Positions 1 through 9,213 of a stretch of DNA of 54,212 nt are shown here, piece after piece. Under the pieces are notes generated by a model. The model saw only the letters and a list, made by a program, of their open reading frames with translations, did no database searches and had not been told where the DNA came from. How positions within the stretch are numbered: position 1 is the first letter of the stretch; each line of letters opens with the position of its first letter. Source of the DNA: Candidatus Nitrosocosmicus sp. (GTDB lineage Archaea > Thermoproteota > Nitrososphaeria > Nitrososphaerales > Nitrososphaeraceae); the NCBI GenBank assembly GCA_031177355.1, contig JAPSGR010000010.1, positions 1-54,212 of the forward strand, written 5' to 3'. The position numbers and the translations under genes were made by a program.

Positions 1-86
1 GATATTATGGTAATAAGTTTTCTTTTTCTTTTTAATATAAATAATTACTTTCTATAGAATAAATATTCAAATACCGTTATTGTATT

Positions 87-431
87 ATGATTCTTATGGG
101 AAACGACAATGTCACTCATGTAACAACTGGAAATTGGGATTCCGAGGTTTTGAAATCTGCGAAACCAGTATTTGTGGACTTTTGGGCGGAATGGTGTGGT
201 CCCTGCCGTATGGTTGGTCCGGTTGTGGAACAAATAGCACAATCATATTCCGACAAGGTAAAGGTAGTTAAACTGAATGTTGATGAGAATCAAGAAATCG
301 CGATGAAGTATGGTATTCAGTCGATTCCTTCTTTGTTAATTTTTAAGGACGGAAAGGAAATAAGAAGAACCATTGGTGCAGCACCTAAAGACACTTATAT
401 CAAGTTCATAAACGAAGCTATTACATCATAG
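87..431 (+). CDS. trxA: Thioredoxin
   Basis: A 114-residue thioredoxin, a cytoplasmic protein-disulfide reductase. The active site WCGPC is visible near residue 36 after the strand FVDFWAEW, and the cis-proline segment SIPSLLIFKDGKE lies near residue 80. Length is typical of a single thioredoxin fold with a short N-terminal extension. Two starts are possible: ATG at 87 or ATG at 96 (MGNDNV); I kept the longer. An AT-rich TATA-like stretch lies about 50 bases upstream. alaS follows on the same strand after 70 bases. Identification is secure; partners are unknown. Confidence 0.95.
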   Translation: MILMGNDNVTHVTTGNWDSEVLKSAKPVFVDFWAEWCGPCRMVGPVVEQIAQSYSDKVKVVKLNVDENQEIAMKYGIQSIPSLLIFKDGKEIRRTIGAAPKDTYIKFINEAITS

Positions 432-501
432 TACTTCACAAATCCATTTTTCCACAATTTAAAAGCATTCATATCCAGTCACCTTCTAAAGAATTTTTAA
501 T

Positions 502-3300
502 TTGAATAAGTCAGAACTGCTCTCTTTATTTTCTTCCAATTATCAGAAATATTATAACGTTTCATTATTTGATAAACTTGGTTTCATGAGACAGTGTTGT
601 ACTGTATGTGGACGATTTTATTGGTCTATCTCTAGCAGAGAGATATGTCCCGATCATGAAAACTATAGTTTTATTGGGAATCCGCCGACTTCAAAAAGTT
701 TCGGTTATACCCAAACGTGGAGCGAAATAAAAAAATACTTTGAGAAAAATGGTCATGGGATTGTAAATAGATATCCTGTTGTTTGTCGATGGAGAGACGA
801 TCTATACTATACGATTGCATCTATTGTGGATTTTCAAAGAATTGCTGAAAATAAAGTCATATTTGAATTACCTACCAATCCTCTTGTCGTACCACAAATG
901 TGCTTGAGATTCAATGATATAGAAAATGTTGGCATTACTGGAAGGCATTATACGTCATTCTGTATGATAGGTCAAACATCCAATGCTGATTCGCCTGGAG
1001 GATATTGGAAAGATCGCTGCATCGAATTGGATTTCAATCTATTAGTGGATGTATTGGGAATCCCTCCAACTGAAATTACTTTTGTTGAGGATGTATGGAT
1101 CGGGGCAGGCGCCTTTGGAAGTTCACTTGAATACTTTGTACGTGGGCTTGAGCTGGGAAATGCAGTATTTACAGAGTTTGAAGGAACAGAAAATGATCAC
1201 AGAGTGATGAAAAATAAGATCATAGATATGGGAGCCGGTTTAGAGAGGCTAGCATGGATTACAAATGGGACATCAACTAGTTATGAGTGCACTTTCGATC
1301 ATGTTTTGAAAAAGATCCTTGACCAAGGTAAAATAAACTACCATAGTTCGTTTGGAAACGAGGATGCTATCAAAAATTTGTTATCTACTTACTTTAGCAG
1401 AGTATCAACAAGGCTTGAGCTTAACAATGATGTGTTACTAACAAAGAAGCAAATAGCAAATGAATTAGGAATAGAAGTAGGTATATTACAAGAAATTGTA
1501 GTTCCATATGAAAATTTGTACACAATTATTGACCATGTGCGAACTCTAGTATTTGCGATTAGTGATGGATCATTACCCTCCAACGTTGGAGGGGGATACA
1601 ATCTAAGAGTTATTTTAAGGAGAACGTTATCTCTTCTAAAACAATTAAAATTTGATCTTAAAATTTCTGACATTGTAGATTTTCATCTTGAACAACTGTC
1701 TTCTATGTATCCAGAATTAGAGAATTATCGAGACGATATTCACACTATATTAAGAATTGAATCAGATAGATACCAAGAAACTCAAAGTCGTATTACAACC
1801 ATAGCTTCAAAAATTAAAAAACAAAAAAGTAAATTGGGACTTGATGACTTGATAAGACTCTACGAATCAGATGGCGTTACACCTGATTATTTGGTTGAAA
1901 CAGGCTTAATAGAGGCGATCCCAACTAATTTTTACACCAAACTCTCTGATATTCATTTAACGAACAAGAAGCAAAAATCTGAAAAAAATGAATTTAACAT
2001 AAGTGATGACATGGATTTGGATTCTTTTGATAAAACTAAGTTACTGTATTATGAGAAGCCACTACAGTTTGTATTTGAAGCCAAAGTTCTAAAAATTATA
2101 AATAATAATTTAATAATTCTTGACAAAACTTGCTTCTATCCAAGAGGCGGTGGGCAAGAACCAGATCATGGCTATATAGGCTCATGTAAAGTAGACAATG
2201 TAATCAAAATTAAAGACATAGTTTTCCATCATATCGACAGTAAATATGAATGCCAAGAGGGCGATATTTTAAGTTGTGTAGTGGAAAAGGAAAGAAGGCT
2301 GGCCATTACTCGAAATCACACCTCAACTCACATTATAAATCATGCATCCAAGAGCATTCTTGGTTCTTGGGTCTGGCAGAATTCCGCATTTAAGGAGGAG
2401 CAATACGCTAGGTTAGACATTACTCATCATTCCTCGTTGTCGAGAACACAAATGCAACAGATAGAAAAGAGAGCAAATGAAATAGTACGACAAAATCTTC
2501 CAGTTTCAATTAATTTTTATGAACGAGGAACTGCGGAACAGAATTACGGATTCAGTATATATCAAGGTGGAGTGGTACCCTCCAACGATGTAAGAATAGT
2601 AAAGGTTGGTGGCGTGGATATAGAAGCATGTGGAGGAACTCATGTTTTGCATACAGGGGAAATCGGACTAATCAAAATTTTGAAAACGGAAAGAATCCAG
2701 GATGGAGTTGTTAGAATTGAATTTGTTGCAGGAGATAATGCATTGAGCTATATACAAAGTCAAGATGATCAAATTTATTCAGTAACAACTAAACTTGGAA
2801 CCAATCGAGAAAAAATTTTGGAGACCCTATCTAAAGCCATGAAAGAGTTTGAAATATCAAAAAAGAAGATGCGAAATCTATTGCGAAATACATCAACATT
2901 GTTTGTTGAGAGAGTGATAAATGAATCAAAAGTTTTGGAATTTGGACCAAAAATGGCAAATAATGTTATTAAGCTTTATTTAAACAATGATGAAAGCTAT
3001 GATGAAGAATTCCATCTATCTATAGGGAAACTTTCGACAGAAAAGGATCAAGATTTAGTATATATTGGAATAATAGTTTTAGAATCGAATTCCATTAAAA
3101 TATTTGTATTTTGTGGAAAATCCGTCGCGAAAATTATCGGAGCTAATCTTGTCGCTAATGGTATCGCAAGTAATTTTGGAGGTTCTGGTGGTGGAACAAT
3201 ATACTTTGGTCAAGGGGGAGGAAGACATACTGAAAGTTTAAAGGGTTTAAGGGACATATTACCTGAGCTCTTGAAAAGTCAGCTCAAAAGAGATGAATAA
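502..3300 (+). CDS. alaS: Alanyl-tRNA synthetase, archaeal type
   Basis: Charges tRNA-Ala with alanine. The 932-residue protein has the archaeal layout: an N-terminal Cys-rich segment (CCTVCG...CPDH, residues about 31-52), the class II catalytic core, a tRNA-binding region, and an editing domain with the zinc motif HTSTH (His606/His610) plus CGGTH (Cys710/His714), which removes mischarged Ser/Gly. The C-terminal DHHA1-like domain carries a glycine-rich loop (FGGSGGGT...FGQGGG, about residues 893-910). The start is TTG at 502 (MNKSELL). A single gene, it follows thioredoxin and converges on purP. No missing motif was seen. Confidence 0.97.
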   Translation: MNKSELLSLFSSNYQKYYNVSLFDKLGFMRQCCTVCGRFYWSISSREICPDHENYSFIGNPPTSKSFGYTQTWSEIKKYFEKNGHGIVNRYPVVCRWRDDLYYTIASIVDFQRIAENKVIFELPTNPLVVPQMCLRFNDIENVGITGRHYTSFCMIGQTSNADSPGGYWKDRCIELDFNLLVDVLGIPPTEITFVEDVWIGAGAFGSSLEYFVRGLELGNAVFTEFEGTENDHRVMKNKIIDMGAGLERLAWITNGTSTSYECTFDHVLKKILDQGKINYHSSFGNEDAIKNLLSTYFSRVSTRLELNNDVLLTKKQIANELGIEVGILQEIVVPYENLYTIIDHVRTLVFAISDGSLPSNVGGGYNLRVILRRTLSLLKQLKFDLKISDIVDFHLEQLSSMYPELENYRDDIHTILRIESDRYQETQSRITTIASKIKKQKSKLGLDDLIRLYESDGVTPDYLVETGLIEAIPTNFYTKLSDIHLTNKKQKSEKNEFNISDDMDLDSFDKTKLLYYEKPLQFVFEAKVLKIINNNLIILDKTCFYPRGGGQEPDHGYIGSCKVDNVIKIKDIVFHHIDSKYECQEGDILSCVVEKERRLAITRNHTSTHIINHASKSILGSWVWQNSAFKEEQYARLDITHHSSLSRTQMQQIEKRANEIVRQNLPVSINFYERGTAEQNYGFSIYQGGVVPSNDVRIVKVGGVDIEACGGTHVLHTGEIGLIKILKTERIQDGVVRIEFVAGDNALSYIQSQDDQIYSVTTKLGTNREKILETLSKAMKEFEISKKKMRNLLRNTSTLFVERVINESKVLEFGPKMANNVIKLYLNNDESYDEEFHLSIGKLSTEKDQDLVYIGIIVLESNSIKIFVFCGKSVAKIIGANLVANGIASNFGGSGGGTIYFGQGGGRHTESLKGLRDILPELLKSQLKRDE

Positions 3301-3445
3301 CCTAATGTGTTTCTGCCAAGTTTGCTATTCGGTCGGTTTGCGGTGTACTAATATGAAGTGCTATTTTACATTTCCAAATTCATAGGTTTAAAGAACTTGT
3401 AACATTTAAAATTATTGTTATTGAGTATCTAGGTAATATATTTAA

Positions 3446-4540
3446 TCATGTAATAAGCTTTGCCAAGTTTTCGTGATTTTTAAGCGAATGCTTGATTTCC
3501 ATCGCGATCCTTCTTCCTACTCCAAAAGTTTCTCCATACTTATACTTCGTATATGGCGACGTCGTTGCAAGAATGGGGTTGCCAGGAACTCTTAGTGACA
3601 CATCATAAACTATAATATCCAGATCTACTGTTACCACACTTTGTAATGAAAATGGACCGATCAGTCCAGGTGGATACTCCTTCAGACAGGTCTTTGCAAA
3701 TGAGTCACCCATTTTAAAAACTTTATCAAGTAACGATTCCCTGATACTGGCGGGAGTGTGACCAACTTCAATGTTTTGTAACTCAATTTGCATATCAAGT
3801 TGATTCCTTGCAGGCACCGATGTAGTAAAGTCATGAATATTACTTTGAAGCCGCCTTTCAATTCCTAGGAACTCGACTTCATTATCAAGAGGGGAATAGA
3901 AATAATTAAAGTTAAAGTAAGTGCCGATAAGGTATTGTTCTATTACGGCATTATTAAAAAGATCATTTTCGTTAATAATTCCAGATTTTATTTTACTTGA
4001 TGATTTTTCTTTGAAATCGCTGTAGGATGTCACAATGAAAAAAGCCCGTTCAATGTTTCGTTTGGCTTCTTGTACCTTGACTATTGATGGGCCATCAATC
4101 TCTTCTGGTGATTCATAAACTCGTGGTAACATAAGATTTGCTTCTCTCAGTAAGTGATACTGATTCCGCGGCACTCGTCTTTCTTCGGCTTTTAAGATGA
4201 ATCTATTACCAAATACTGGTACATGTAGCCTTTTTTCAATATTGTCTATTCCTAGATAAACTACAAACGATCTATGAGGAACTATAATGGTATTTAATTC
4301 ACGTAACTTTTGTTGATTTTCTTCTTTTATCAAATCTGAGAAATTATCTAAAACCAAAAGGTCGTCTGACAATCGACTAAATTTTTGATATGGAAGCTCT
4401 CGGCCTTTTTGACAAATGCAAATGGTTTTGAACCCCTCATCTTTGGCCCCGTCTAGGATTTCTAAAGCAGAGTGACTGCCTATTACTCCAATGGTAATAT
4501 TACGATGATCATATTTACGAAGGATATCAATTATTGACAT
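3446..4540 (-). CDS. purP: 5-formaminoimidazole-4-carboxamide ribotide synthetase (PurP)
   Basis: The archaeal ATP- and formate-dependent enzyme that formylates AICAR to FAICAR, the penultimate step of IMP synthesis, replacing bacterial PurH transformylase. The 364-residue ATP-grasp protein begins with the characteristic IGVIGSHSALEILDGAKDEG region, followed by the GNRF...ERR ATP-grasp entry near residue 110 and the C-terminal GNPILATTSPYTKYKYGE segment typical of PurP. Length matches the family. ATG start. tatA lies just downstream on the same strand (about 70 bases past its start side), so the two minus-strand genes may share a transcript, though purP would have to be upstream, not downstream, of tatA; in fact tatA starts at 4921 and reads toward purP. 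Confidence 0.95.
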   Translation of the reverse strand: MSIIDILRKYDHRNITIGVIGSHSALEILDGAKDEGFKTICICQKGRELPYQKFSRLSDDLLVLDNFSDLIKEENQQKLRELNTIIVPHRSFVVYLGIDNIEKRLHVPVFGNRFILKAEERRVPRNQYHLLREANLMLPRVYESPEEIDGPSIVKVQEAKRNIERAFFIVTSYSDFKEKSSSKIKSGIINENDLFNNAVIEQYLIGTYFNFNYFYSPLDNEVEFLGIERRLQSNIHDFTTSVPARNQLDMQIELQNIEVGHTPASIRESLLDKVFKMGDSFAKTCLKEYPPGLIGPFSLQSVVTVDLDIIVYDVSLRVPGNPILATTSPYTKYKYGETFGVGRRIAMEIKHSLKNHENLAKLIT

Positions 4541-4609
4541 TCTTATTGAATTGTCTTTGACATTGTATTTGTAGTATTCGAACCTATAAAATGGCGGTTA
4601 TCTTCTCGC

Positions 4610-4921
4610 TCATTGTGAGCCTTGCTTTTTTAATTCTTCATCTATGGCATTTTTTAGATCTTGGTCATTCTTATTTGAGTAATCTACACCCAACGTTTCG
4701 GCGATTGACTCTAGTTTTTCTCTATCGACTGAAGTTTGCTGTTTTTCCCTCTCAATAGATTCATTTGCAATAGTTCTTTTTGCCTCTATTCTTGCTTTTT
4801 GAAACTCACTTGTTGCTTTTCCCATCGAACGAGCCAATTCAGGAATTTTTTTGGCACCAAAGAAGATAACTACAATAACTAGAATTATTATTACCCATTC
4901 TAACCCATTAATGAATGCCAT
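4610..4921 (-). CDS. tatA: Sec-independent translocase component TatA
   Basis: A 103-residue TatA/TatB-family protein of the twin-arginine translocation pore. One N-terminal membrane helix (about residues 7-22, GLEWVIIILVIVVIFFGAKK) runs into the family hallmark FGAKKIPELARSMGKATSEF and an amphipathic helix, then a charged Lys/Glu/Gln-rich cytoplasmic tail. ATG start at 4921. It reads toward purP with a gap of about 70 bases. No tatC is in the window, so its partner must be elsewhere. TatA versus TatB cannot be separated with certainty; archaea generally use TatA-like proteins. Confidence 0.93.
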   Translation of the reverse strand: MAFINGLEWVIIILVIVVIFFGAKKIPELARSMGKATSEFQKARIEAKRTIANESIEREKQQTSVDREKLESIAETLGVDYSNKNDQDLKNAIDEELKKQGSQ

Positions 4922-5018
4922 AAAAATTTATTCGTAATCCCCATTTATAAACAAATATTAGATTTATTTTTCCTTAAAGAGATTAGTCTATTTTGGTTGC
5001 TCTGGTCTTGGTCCTTAC

Positions 5019-5031
5019 CAAATATAAATAT
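5019..5031 (+). promoter_or_regulatory. TATA-like box upstream of the 5061 gene
   Basis: The AT-rich stretch AAATATAAATATG lies about 30-40 bases before the ATG at 5061, the spacing expected for an archaeal TATA box driving a transcript with a very short leader. A second AT-rich segment (TTTATATATAG) directly before the ATG is too close to serve as the TATA box for this start. Assignment is by position and composition only. Confidence 0.4.
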
Positions 5032-5060
5032 GTAATATTGTCTTGACTTTATATATAGAA

Positions 5061-5381
5061 ATGAAGTATAACGAAGCTGCTTTTATCGGTCAAAAAAGAG
5101 CTAAAGAAGCTCAAATGAAACTATTCGATTACACAGGATTTGCAATGCTTACTTATACAATACGAAAAGAAGAAAAAGATGTCGGATTTATGCCCGTTGG
5201 CGAAGGTCTTTTTGTTGCAAAACTAATATATGAAAATAAGATGATAATTTATTTGACAGACGAAGACGGATTTGCAAAGGCTCAATCAAAGCCGTTGAAG
5301 GTAGATGAAGGTGACAAGATTTATAACAAAATTATTGAAGATGGTTTAAAAGAATATGCTGGTCAGGTTAAGACGATATAA
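5061..5381 (+). CDS. Conserved small protein of unknown function
   Basis: A soluble protein of 106 residues if started at ATG 5061 (MKYNEAAF); an in-frame TTG at 5043 would add six residues but lies inside an AT-rich promoter-like segment. It has no signal peptide or membrane helix. The sequence alternates charged helices with beta-like segments (FAMLTYTIR, LFVAKLIYENKMIIYLTDEDG), suggesting a small alpha/beta fold. I do not recognise a named domain. It converges on pyrH with a 14-base overlap of the two 3' ends (5368-5381), so there is no room for separate terminators. Function not assigned. Confidence 0.75.
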   Translation: MKYNEAAFIGQKRAKEAQMKLFDYTGFAMLTYTIRKEEKDVGFMPVGEGLFVAKLIYENKMIIYLTDEDGFAKAQSKPLKVDEGDKIYNKIIEDGLKEYAGQVKTI

Positions 5382-6057
5382 TAATTTCCGTTCCGATTTT
5401 GGCCTCTTGTAGCACTATTTTCTCAATGTTATCTACACTCGCTTTGAACACAACAGTCGGTAATTTTGACCTTTCAATAACCTTCAAACTAATAAGATCC
5501 ATCAGGTCATAGGTTCCGGCCATAGACTTTTCACTTTTCAGTATATCTATGCAGTCTTTAACTGGAATAAAGTCGAACCGGACGGCATTCGTATTTGTCC
5601 GGGGGTCTGAATCATAAATTCCGTCGACATCAGTAGCGTTAAATAACTTGACAGCTCCAATTCTTTCAGCTATTAAAGCAGATGTTGCATTTGTACTTTG
5701 GCCTGGATATATGCCCCCCGTTATGATAATCTTATTTGAAATTAGGGACGTGGATATCTCTTCCAAGTTTTTCGGGGTAACAGGATAGCAAAGATCACCC
5801 AATCCAGCAATAAGCAGTTTTGCGTTTAGATGTGAAACCTGGATACCTGTTAAATCTAAACCAGCCTCATCTAGGCCCATCTCTCGTGATATATTAATGT
5901 AAAACCTTGCGATTTTTCCTCCTCCCGTGACTATTACAGGTTGGTAATGTTCACCAATTTTTTTTATCAACTGAACATACTCTTTCAGCTGTTTGGTTGT
6001 TGTGTCAAAGCTAAATAAGCTTCCACTTAATTTCATTACTATGCGCGGCTTAACCAA
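5368..6057 (-). CDS. pyrH: Uridylate (UMP) kinase, archaeal type
   Basis: Phosphorylates UMP to UDP. A 229-residue amino-acid-kinase fold protein, the normal archaeal length. Motifs seen are the N-terminal MKLSGSLF loop, VTGGGKIAR near residue 45, TGGIYPGQSTNATSALIAE in the middle (nucleotide binding), and NATDVDGIYDSDPR, typical of UMP kinases. It is shorter than bacterial PyrH and lacks its GTP-regulatory features, as in archaea. The HD phosphohydrolase gene lies 44 bases upstream on the same strand, and tmk beyond it; a nucleotide-metabolism cluster tmk-HD-pyrH is therefore plausible. Confidence 0.95.
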   Translation of the reverse strand: MVKPRIVMKLSGSLFSFDTTTKQLKEYVQLIKKIGEHYQPVIVTGGGKIARFYINISREMGLDEAGLDLTGIQVSHLNAKLLIAGLGDLCYPVTPKNLEEISTSLISNKIIITGGIYPGQSTNATSALIAERIGAVKLFNATDVDGIYDSDPRTNTNAVRFDFIPVKDCIDILKSEKSMAGTYDLMDLISLKVIERSKLPTVVFKASVDNIEKIVLQEAKIGTEIIISS

Positions 6058-6101
6058 TAGGTCATTCTTAATAAAAAGAATATAAAAATCGTTAGAAAAT
6101 A

Positions 6102-7418
6102 CTACATGGATTCATTGATTTTGGATTCAAAAAATTTTCTACTCTCCTTTTTTGTGTATACCCTAATCATATCTAGATAACCACTAATTACATGGATGAG
6201 TGGAATCTGATCAAAAGACTTTTGGTATTCATTTTTCTTTTCAACGACCATAATAGACGAAACCTCTTCTTTCTTTGGAGCCAATGGTATAGACGGTGCC
6301 CTAGAAATATCTAAAAAAACCTGTTCACCTGATTCCTGATAAGTCTGGATAAGTGATTGTAGTTTATTGGCTTGATTGTCAAATAGGACATCTCCTTGCA
6401 AGGATGAATTTTTAATGTTCTGAGTATTGTCATCAATTAATCGTGCTGTGTGCCTATGCTTTGAGAGAGAAAAAAATTCATAAATACATTTAAGCAGATC
6501 TCTCTTCTTGTAATTTCTCGCTAATACAACGTAAGCAAATTCATGATGATTTACTGTATGACCTCCTGCATTGCAAAGCATGTCAAGTACAGATTCATCA
6601 TGCAATTCAAGAAAGTTATCTAAGCACCTAAGTTCTGTTAGATTAAGTATTTTATTTAGGACCTTCATTGCATTTAATATCATTACTTCACCCGATCTTA
6701 CAGTCTTGTGAAAGTACACTGATTTGAACATTTGATATCTGGATATGAGCATCGATTCGTAGGAGTATAAAGCAGATTTATTAATAGCTAATTGTTTTGA
6801 AGATGTTACTTCTAATGAATTTATAATCCTGTGATAATCAATTTTTCCATACTCGGTTCCCGAAAAATAACTATCTCGCGGCAGGTAATCCATTAAATCT
6901 ACGGACAATCCACCGGAAATTATTTCATTTAAGAACCGCGAATTATGTTTACCAAAGCTTAGAGATGAAATAGTTTTGGGATTGTATCCATGGCTTTTTG
7001 AAACATCAGAGATAATAGTTTCAGATATGATCCTCTCTCCTATTTTTTCATGGGAAATTGAATTAGTCTCGGCCAGTATTTCCTCAAAAAGGTGAGAATA
7101 AGGACCGTGACCAATATCATGCAACAAAGCGGCCAACCTTAAATACTGAACTGTTTCACTATTTGGCAGGTATCCTTTTTCTAATAGTGTTTGTCCAGCA
7201 AGACCTGCAAGGAACATTGAACCAATTGAATGTTCAAACCTAGAATGCAACGCTCCAGGATATACAAGGTGGGCTCCTGCCAATTGCCTAATCCGTCTAA
7301 GCCTTTGAAAAATAAATGTATCAATCAATTCCTTTTCGACAAGTGTGAATTTTATGTTTTTGTGGATCGGATCGGTAAATTCTCCAACGTATCGCAAGGT
7401 CATTTGCCTAAATCTCAT
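6102..7418 (-). CDS. HD-domain phosphohydrolase, SAMHD1/dGTPase-like
   Basis: A 438-residue HD-superfamily metal-dependent phosphohydrolase. The metal ligands of the SAMHD1-like family are visible: HSRFEHSIG (His63), HDIGHGPYSH (His100-Asp101) and a later Asp in SVDLMDYLPRDSY (about residue 174). The N-terminus (YVGEFTDPIHKNI...LIDTFIFQRLRRIRQLAG) is also characteristic. Relatives hydrolyse dNTPs to deoxynucleoside and triphosphate, or act on other nucleotides; substrate is not shown by the sequence. The position between thymidylate kinase and UMP kinase, all minus strand with gaps of 31 and 44 bases, supports a role in nucleotide pool control. ATG start. Confidence 0.88.
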   Translation of the reverse strand: MRFRQMTLRYVGEFTDPIHKNIKFTLVEKELIDTFIFQRLRRIRQLAGAHLVYPGALHSRFEHSIGSMFLAGLAGQTLLEKGYLPNSETVQYLRLAALLHDIGHGPYSHLFEEILAETNSISHEKIGERIISETIISDVSKSHGYNPKTISSLSFGKHNSRFLNEIISGGLSVDLMDYLPRDSYFSGTEYGKIDYHRIINSLEVTSSKQLAINKSALYSYESMLISRYQMFKSVYFHKTVRSGEVMILNAMKVLNKILNLTELRCLDNFLELHDESVLDMLCNAGGHTVNHHEFAYVVLARNYKKRDLLKCIYEFFSLSKHRHTARLIDDNTQNIKNSSLQGDVLFDNQANKLQSLIQTYQESGEQVFLDISRAPSIPLAPKKEEVSSIMVVEKKNEYQKSFDQIPLIHVISGYLDMIRVYTKKESRKFFESKINESM

Positions 7419-7449
7419 CTCCCTAATTAACTATGGTTAAAGGTGGACC

Positions 7450-8052
7450 TCAATCTCCCACTATATTGACAATAGTGTTAAAAATGGACATCATAGGCAT
7501 ATCTGCGCAAAGTACCTTCCATTGATATATTTTTGCCAATCTTAAATATTCAGTTCTTGCTCTCATTAGAAATTCTTGGTTTCTCTCAAATTCATCAGCA
7601 ATAAAATTATTGTTAGCAGTTCGTTTAATAGACACATCTGGAACTATATCCAATATTATTGTTATCTCTTCTTTCGGTAATCCTTTATCGAGGTTTACGA
7701 GCCAATCAAATCCAAGTCCGTTTGCTAGCCCGTAGGCAAGATTTGATTGATAATATCTATTCATAATGATGGTTTTTCCATTCTTGAGGTAATTTTCGAT
7801 AACCTCTTTTTTTTCCCATCTATTTGCTGCAAGCAACATATGTTTGGTTTCGTTATTGTAATTTTTCCTGCCTTCTAAGAAATCTCTTATCTCACTACCT
7901 ATTTTTGTAGAATAATCAGGAAAGCTCATTAATACAGCATTTCCTGAATGTTTATTATTTAGATAGTCAAGTAGTAATTTTGATTGAGTCGTTTTACCCG
8001 ATTTATCAAGACCTTCTATCACTATTAACTTGCCTGAATATGCTTTATTCAC
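7450..8052 (-). CDS. tmk: Thymidylate kinase (dTMP kinase)
   Basis: Phosphorylates dTMP to dTDP. The 200-residue P-loop protein starts with the Walker A IVIEGLDKSGKTTQS (about residues 10-24). The substrate-binding DRY-type motif appears as NRYYQSNLAYG near residue 97, with Asn in place of the usual Asp, so the residue that contacts the nucleotide is substituted. A charged lid-like region follows (NNNFIADEFERN). Length is normal. First gene of the apparent tmk-HD-pyrH minus-strand run; the gap to the divergent 8117 gene is 64 bases. Confidence 0.92.
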   Translation of the reverse strand: MNKAYSGKLIVIEGLDKSGKTTQSKLLLDYLNNKHSGNAVLMSFPDYSTKIGSEIRDFLEGRKNYNNETKHMLLAANRWEKKEVIENYLKNGKTIIMNRYYQSNLAYGLANGLGFDWLVNLDKGLPKEEITIILDIVPDVSIKRTANNNFIADEFERNQEFLMRARTEYLRLAKIYQWKVLCADMPMMSIFNTIVNIVGD

Positions 8053-8116
8053 AACTAATCGTCAGATCTAATGGTAAAAGTTTTAATTTATAAATCCTCT
8101 ATATTCAGATAATATA

Positions 8117-8446
8117 TTGAAACTTAAAGTCATAAGTCCCTTAATAATTGTCGCAAGTATTTACATCGTAATTTACTTTGCTTTTACGTCAGGTATTATA
8201 AATGCAATAATAGAGGGACAAGATTACAACAGGGCAACATTTCTGCCTTCAAGGGCAGTCCAAAATAATTATGAAACGCTCATTGGTATTACAGTATTAG
8301 CGTTTGGATTTATTGGAGCGCTTTTGACCGCCAGAGCGTTTATAGCAGATAAAATAAACGAAAAGTATGCCTTATTAGGTGGAGGATTCCTAATACTTTT
8401 GATTTCAATGATTTTCATGTATAAAATCATGGAATTGAAGGCATAG
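8117..8446 (+). CDS. Small membrane protein, unknown function
   Basis: A 109-residue protein starting at TTG 8117. Three hydrophobic helices are visible: about residues 4-24, 52-72 and 86-103, with a soluble loop (EGQDYNRATFLPSRAVQNNYE, about residues 33-53) between helices 1 and 2 that would face outside if the N-terminus is inside. No named domain is recognised. It converges on the RecA-like gene with only 19 bases between stops. Codon use and the clean hydrophobicity pattern support a real gene. Confidence 0.75.
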   Translation: MKLKVISPLIIVASIYIVIYFAFTSGIINAIIEGQDYNRATFLPSRAVQNNYETLIGITVLAFGFIGALLTARAFIADKINEKYALLGGGFLILLISMIFMYKIMELKA

Positions 8447-8451
8447 TAATC

Positions 8452-8479
8452 AAAAAAAAACATCTTCAACCTAAGATGT
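8452..8479 (-). terminator. Hairpin plus T-tract terminator for the 8466 gene
   Basis: A perfect 7-bp inverted repeat (ACATCTT at 8460-8466, AAGATGT at 8473-8479, loop of 6) is followed on the minus strand by a run of nine T (A run at 8452-8460 on the plus strand). The hairpin overlaps the TGA stop of the 8466 gene. It would end minus-strand transcription; the A-run orientation does not suit the convergent plus-strand gene. Confidence 0.5.
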
Positions 8480-9161
8480 CCTTTATTATTATGGAATGGG
8501 GATAGACTTTTCTGTGCGATGATGATGATAGAGTCATGCTGCTTTGTTTTTTTTTTAAAATAGTAACAAAGAAGTTAGAATTAAACTGATGAGACCCTAA
8601 ACACGAAATTGAGTTTGAAAACCTTCTGAAGTGGTTTCGATCAGTCATTAGACCTTCTTCCAATACAAGTAAATCTGCAATTAATTTATCCAAACCTCGT
8701 TGAGATATATACGAGGTAAGCACAATAGGTACATTATGCATACAATGACTTTGAAGTAGGATTTTTAATAGACATAGCCCTTTGTATCCGGCATTCTTAG
8801 TGTTTTCCATATTTGTCTCTTTTTTAGAAGCTCTCTTTTGGTAACTGTTAATTCCGTCATCGTAACCGTATTCGTAAGACCCAAAATAATCTATTAATCC
8901 GTTTAGCGAATCAATAACTAACACACAATCAGGCTCATCATAATCCATAAACTTGTCGACAACTTTTTCAAAAGCTATTTCATAAGGAAGAAATACTTCC
9001 GTCTCCTCAAGTTTCATAAGCTTGGAACCTCGATAAATGCTACCTCTCATATTTGTGAACTGAGTATCAAAATCTACAACAAGTATATTTTTTTCACAAA
9101 ATTCAAGAATCAAATTCCCTAAAAATGACATTTTAATGCTTGGTTCTGAATAGTATACCAA
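8466..9161 (-). CDS. RecA/KaiC-like ATPase-fold protein with degenerate Walker A
   Basis: A 231-residue protein from TTG 9161. The frame looks like a RadA/KaiC core: a beta strand plus P-loop region reading LVYYSEPSIKMS where active relatives have G-E-P-G-S-G-K-T, then VVDFDTQF, and a clear Walker B-like strand DCVLVIDSLNGLIDYFG (about residues 79-95), then PIVLTSYIS. The P-loop lacks both the Gly-rich turn and the Lys-Thr/Ser pair, so ATP hydrolysis is unlikely. In the same frame upstream of the TTG the reading TTLSEVITGGIN (to about 9205) matches what precedes the P-loop in relatives, but no ATG/GTG/TTG is there. It may be a non-catalytic paralogue or a decaying gene. Confidence 0.65.
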   Translation of the reverse strand: MVYYSEPSIKMSFLGNLILEFCEKNILVVDFDTQFTNMRGSIYRGSKLMKLEETEVFLPYEIAFEKVVDKFMDYDEPDCVLVIDSLNGLIDYFGSYEYGYDDGINSYQKRASKKETNMENTKNAGYKGLCLLKILLQSHCMHNVPIVLTSYISQRGLDKLIADLLVLEEGLMTDRNHFRRFSNSISCLGSHQFNSNFFVTILKKKQSSMTLSSSSHRKVYPHSIIIKDILG

Positions 9162-9213
9162 ATTGATACCACCTGTAATGACCTCGCTTAATGTAGTTTG
9201 AATTATTTCAGGA

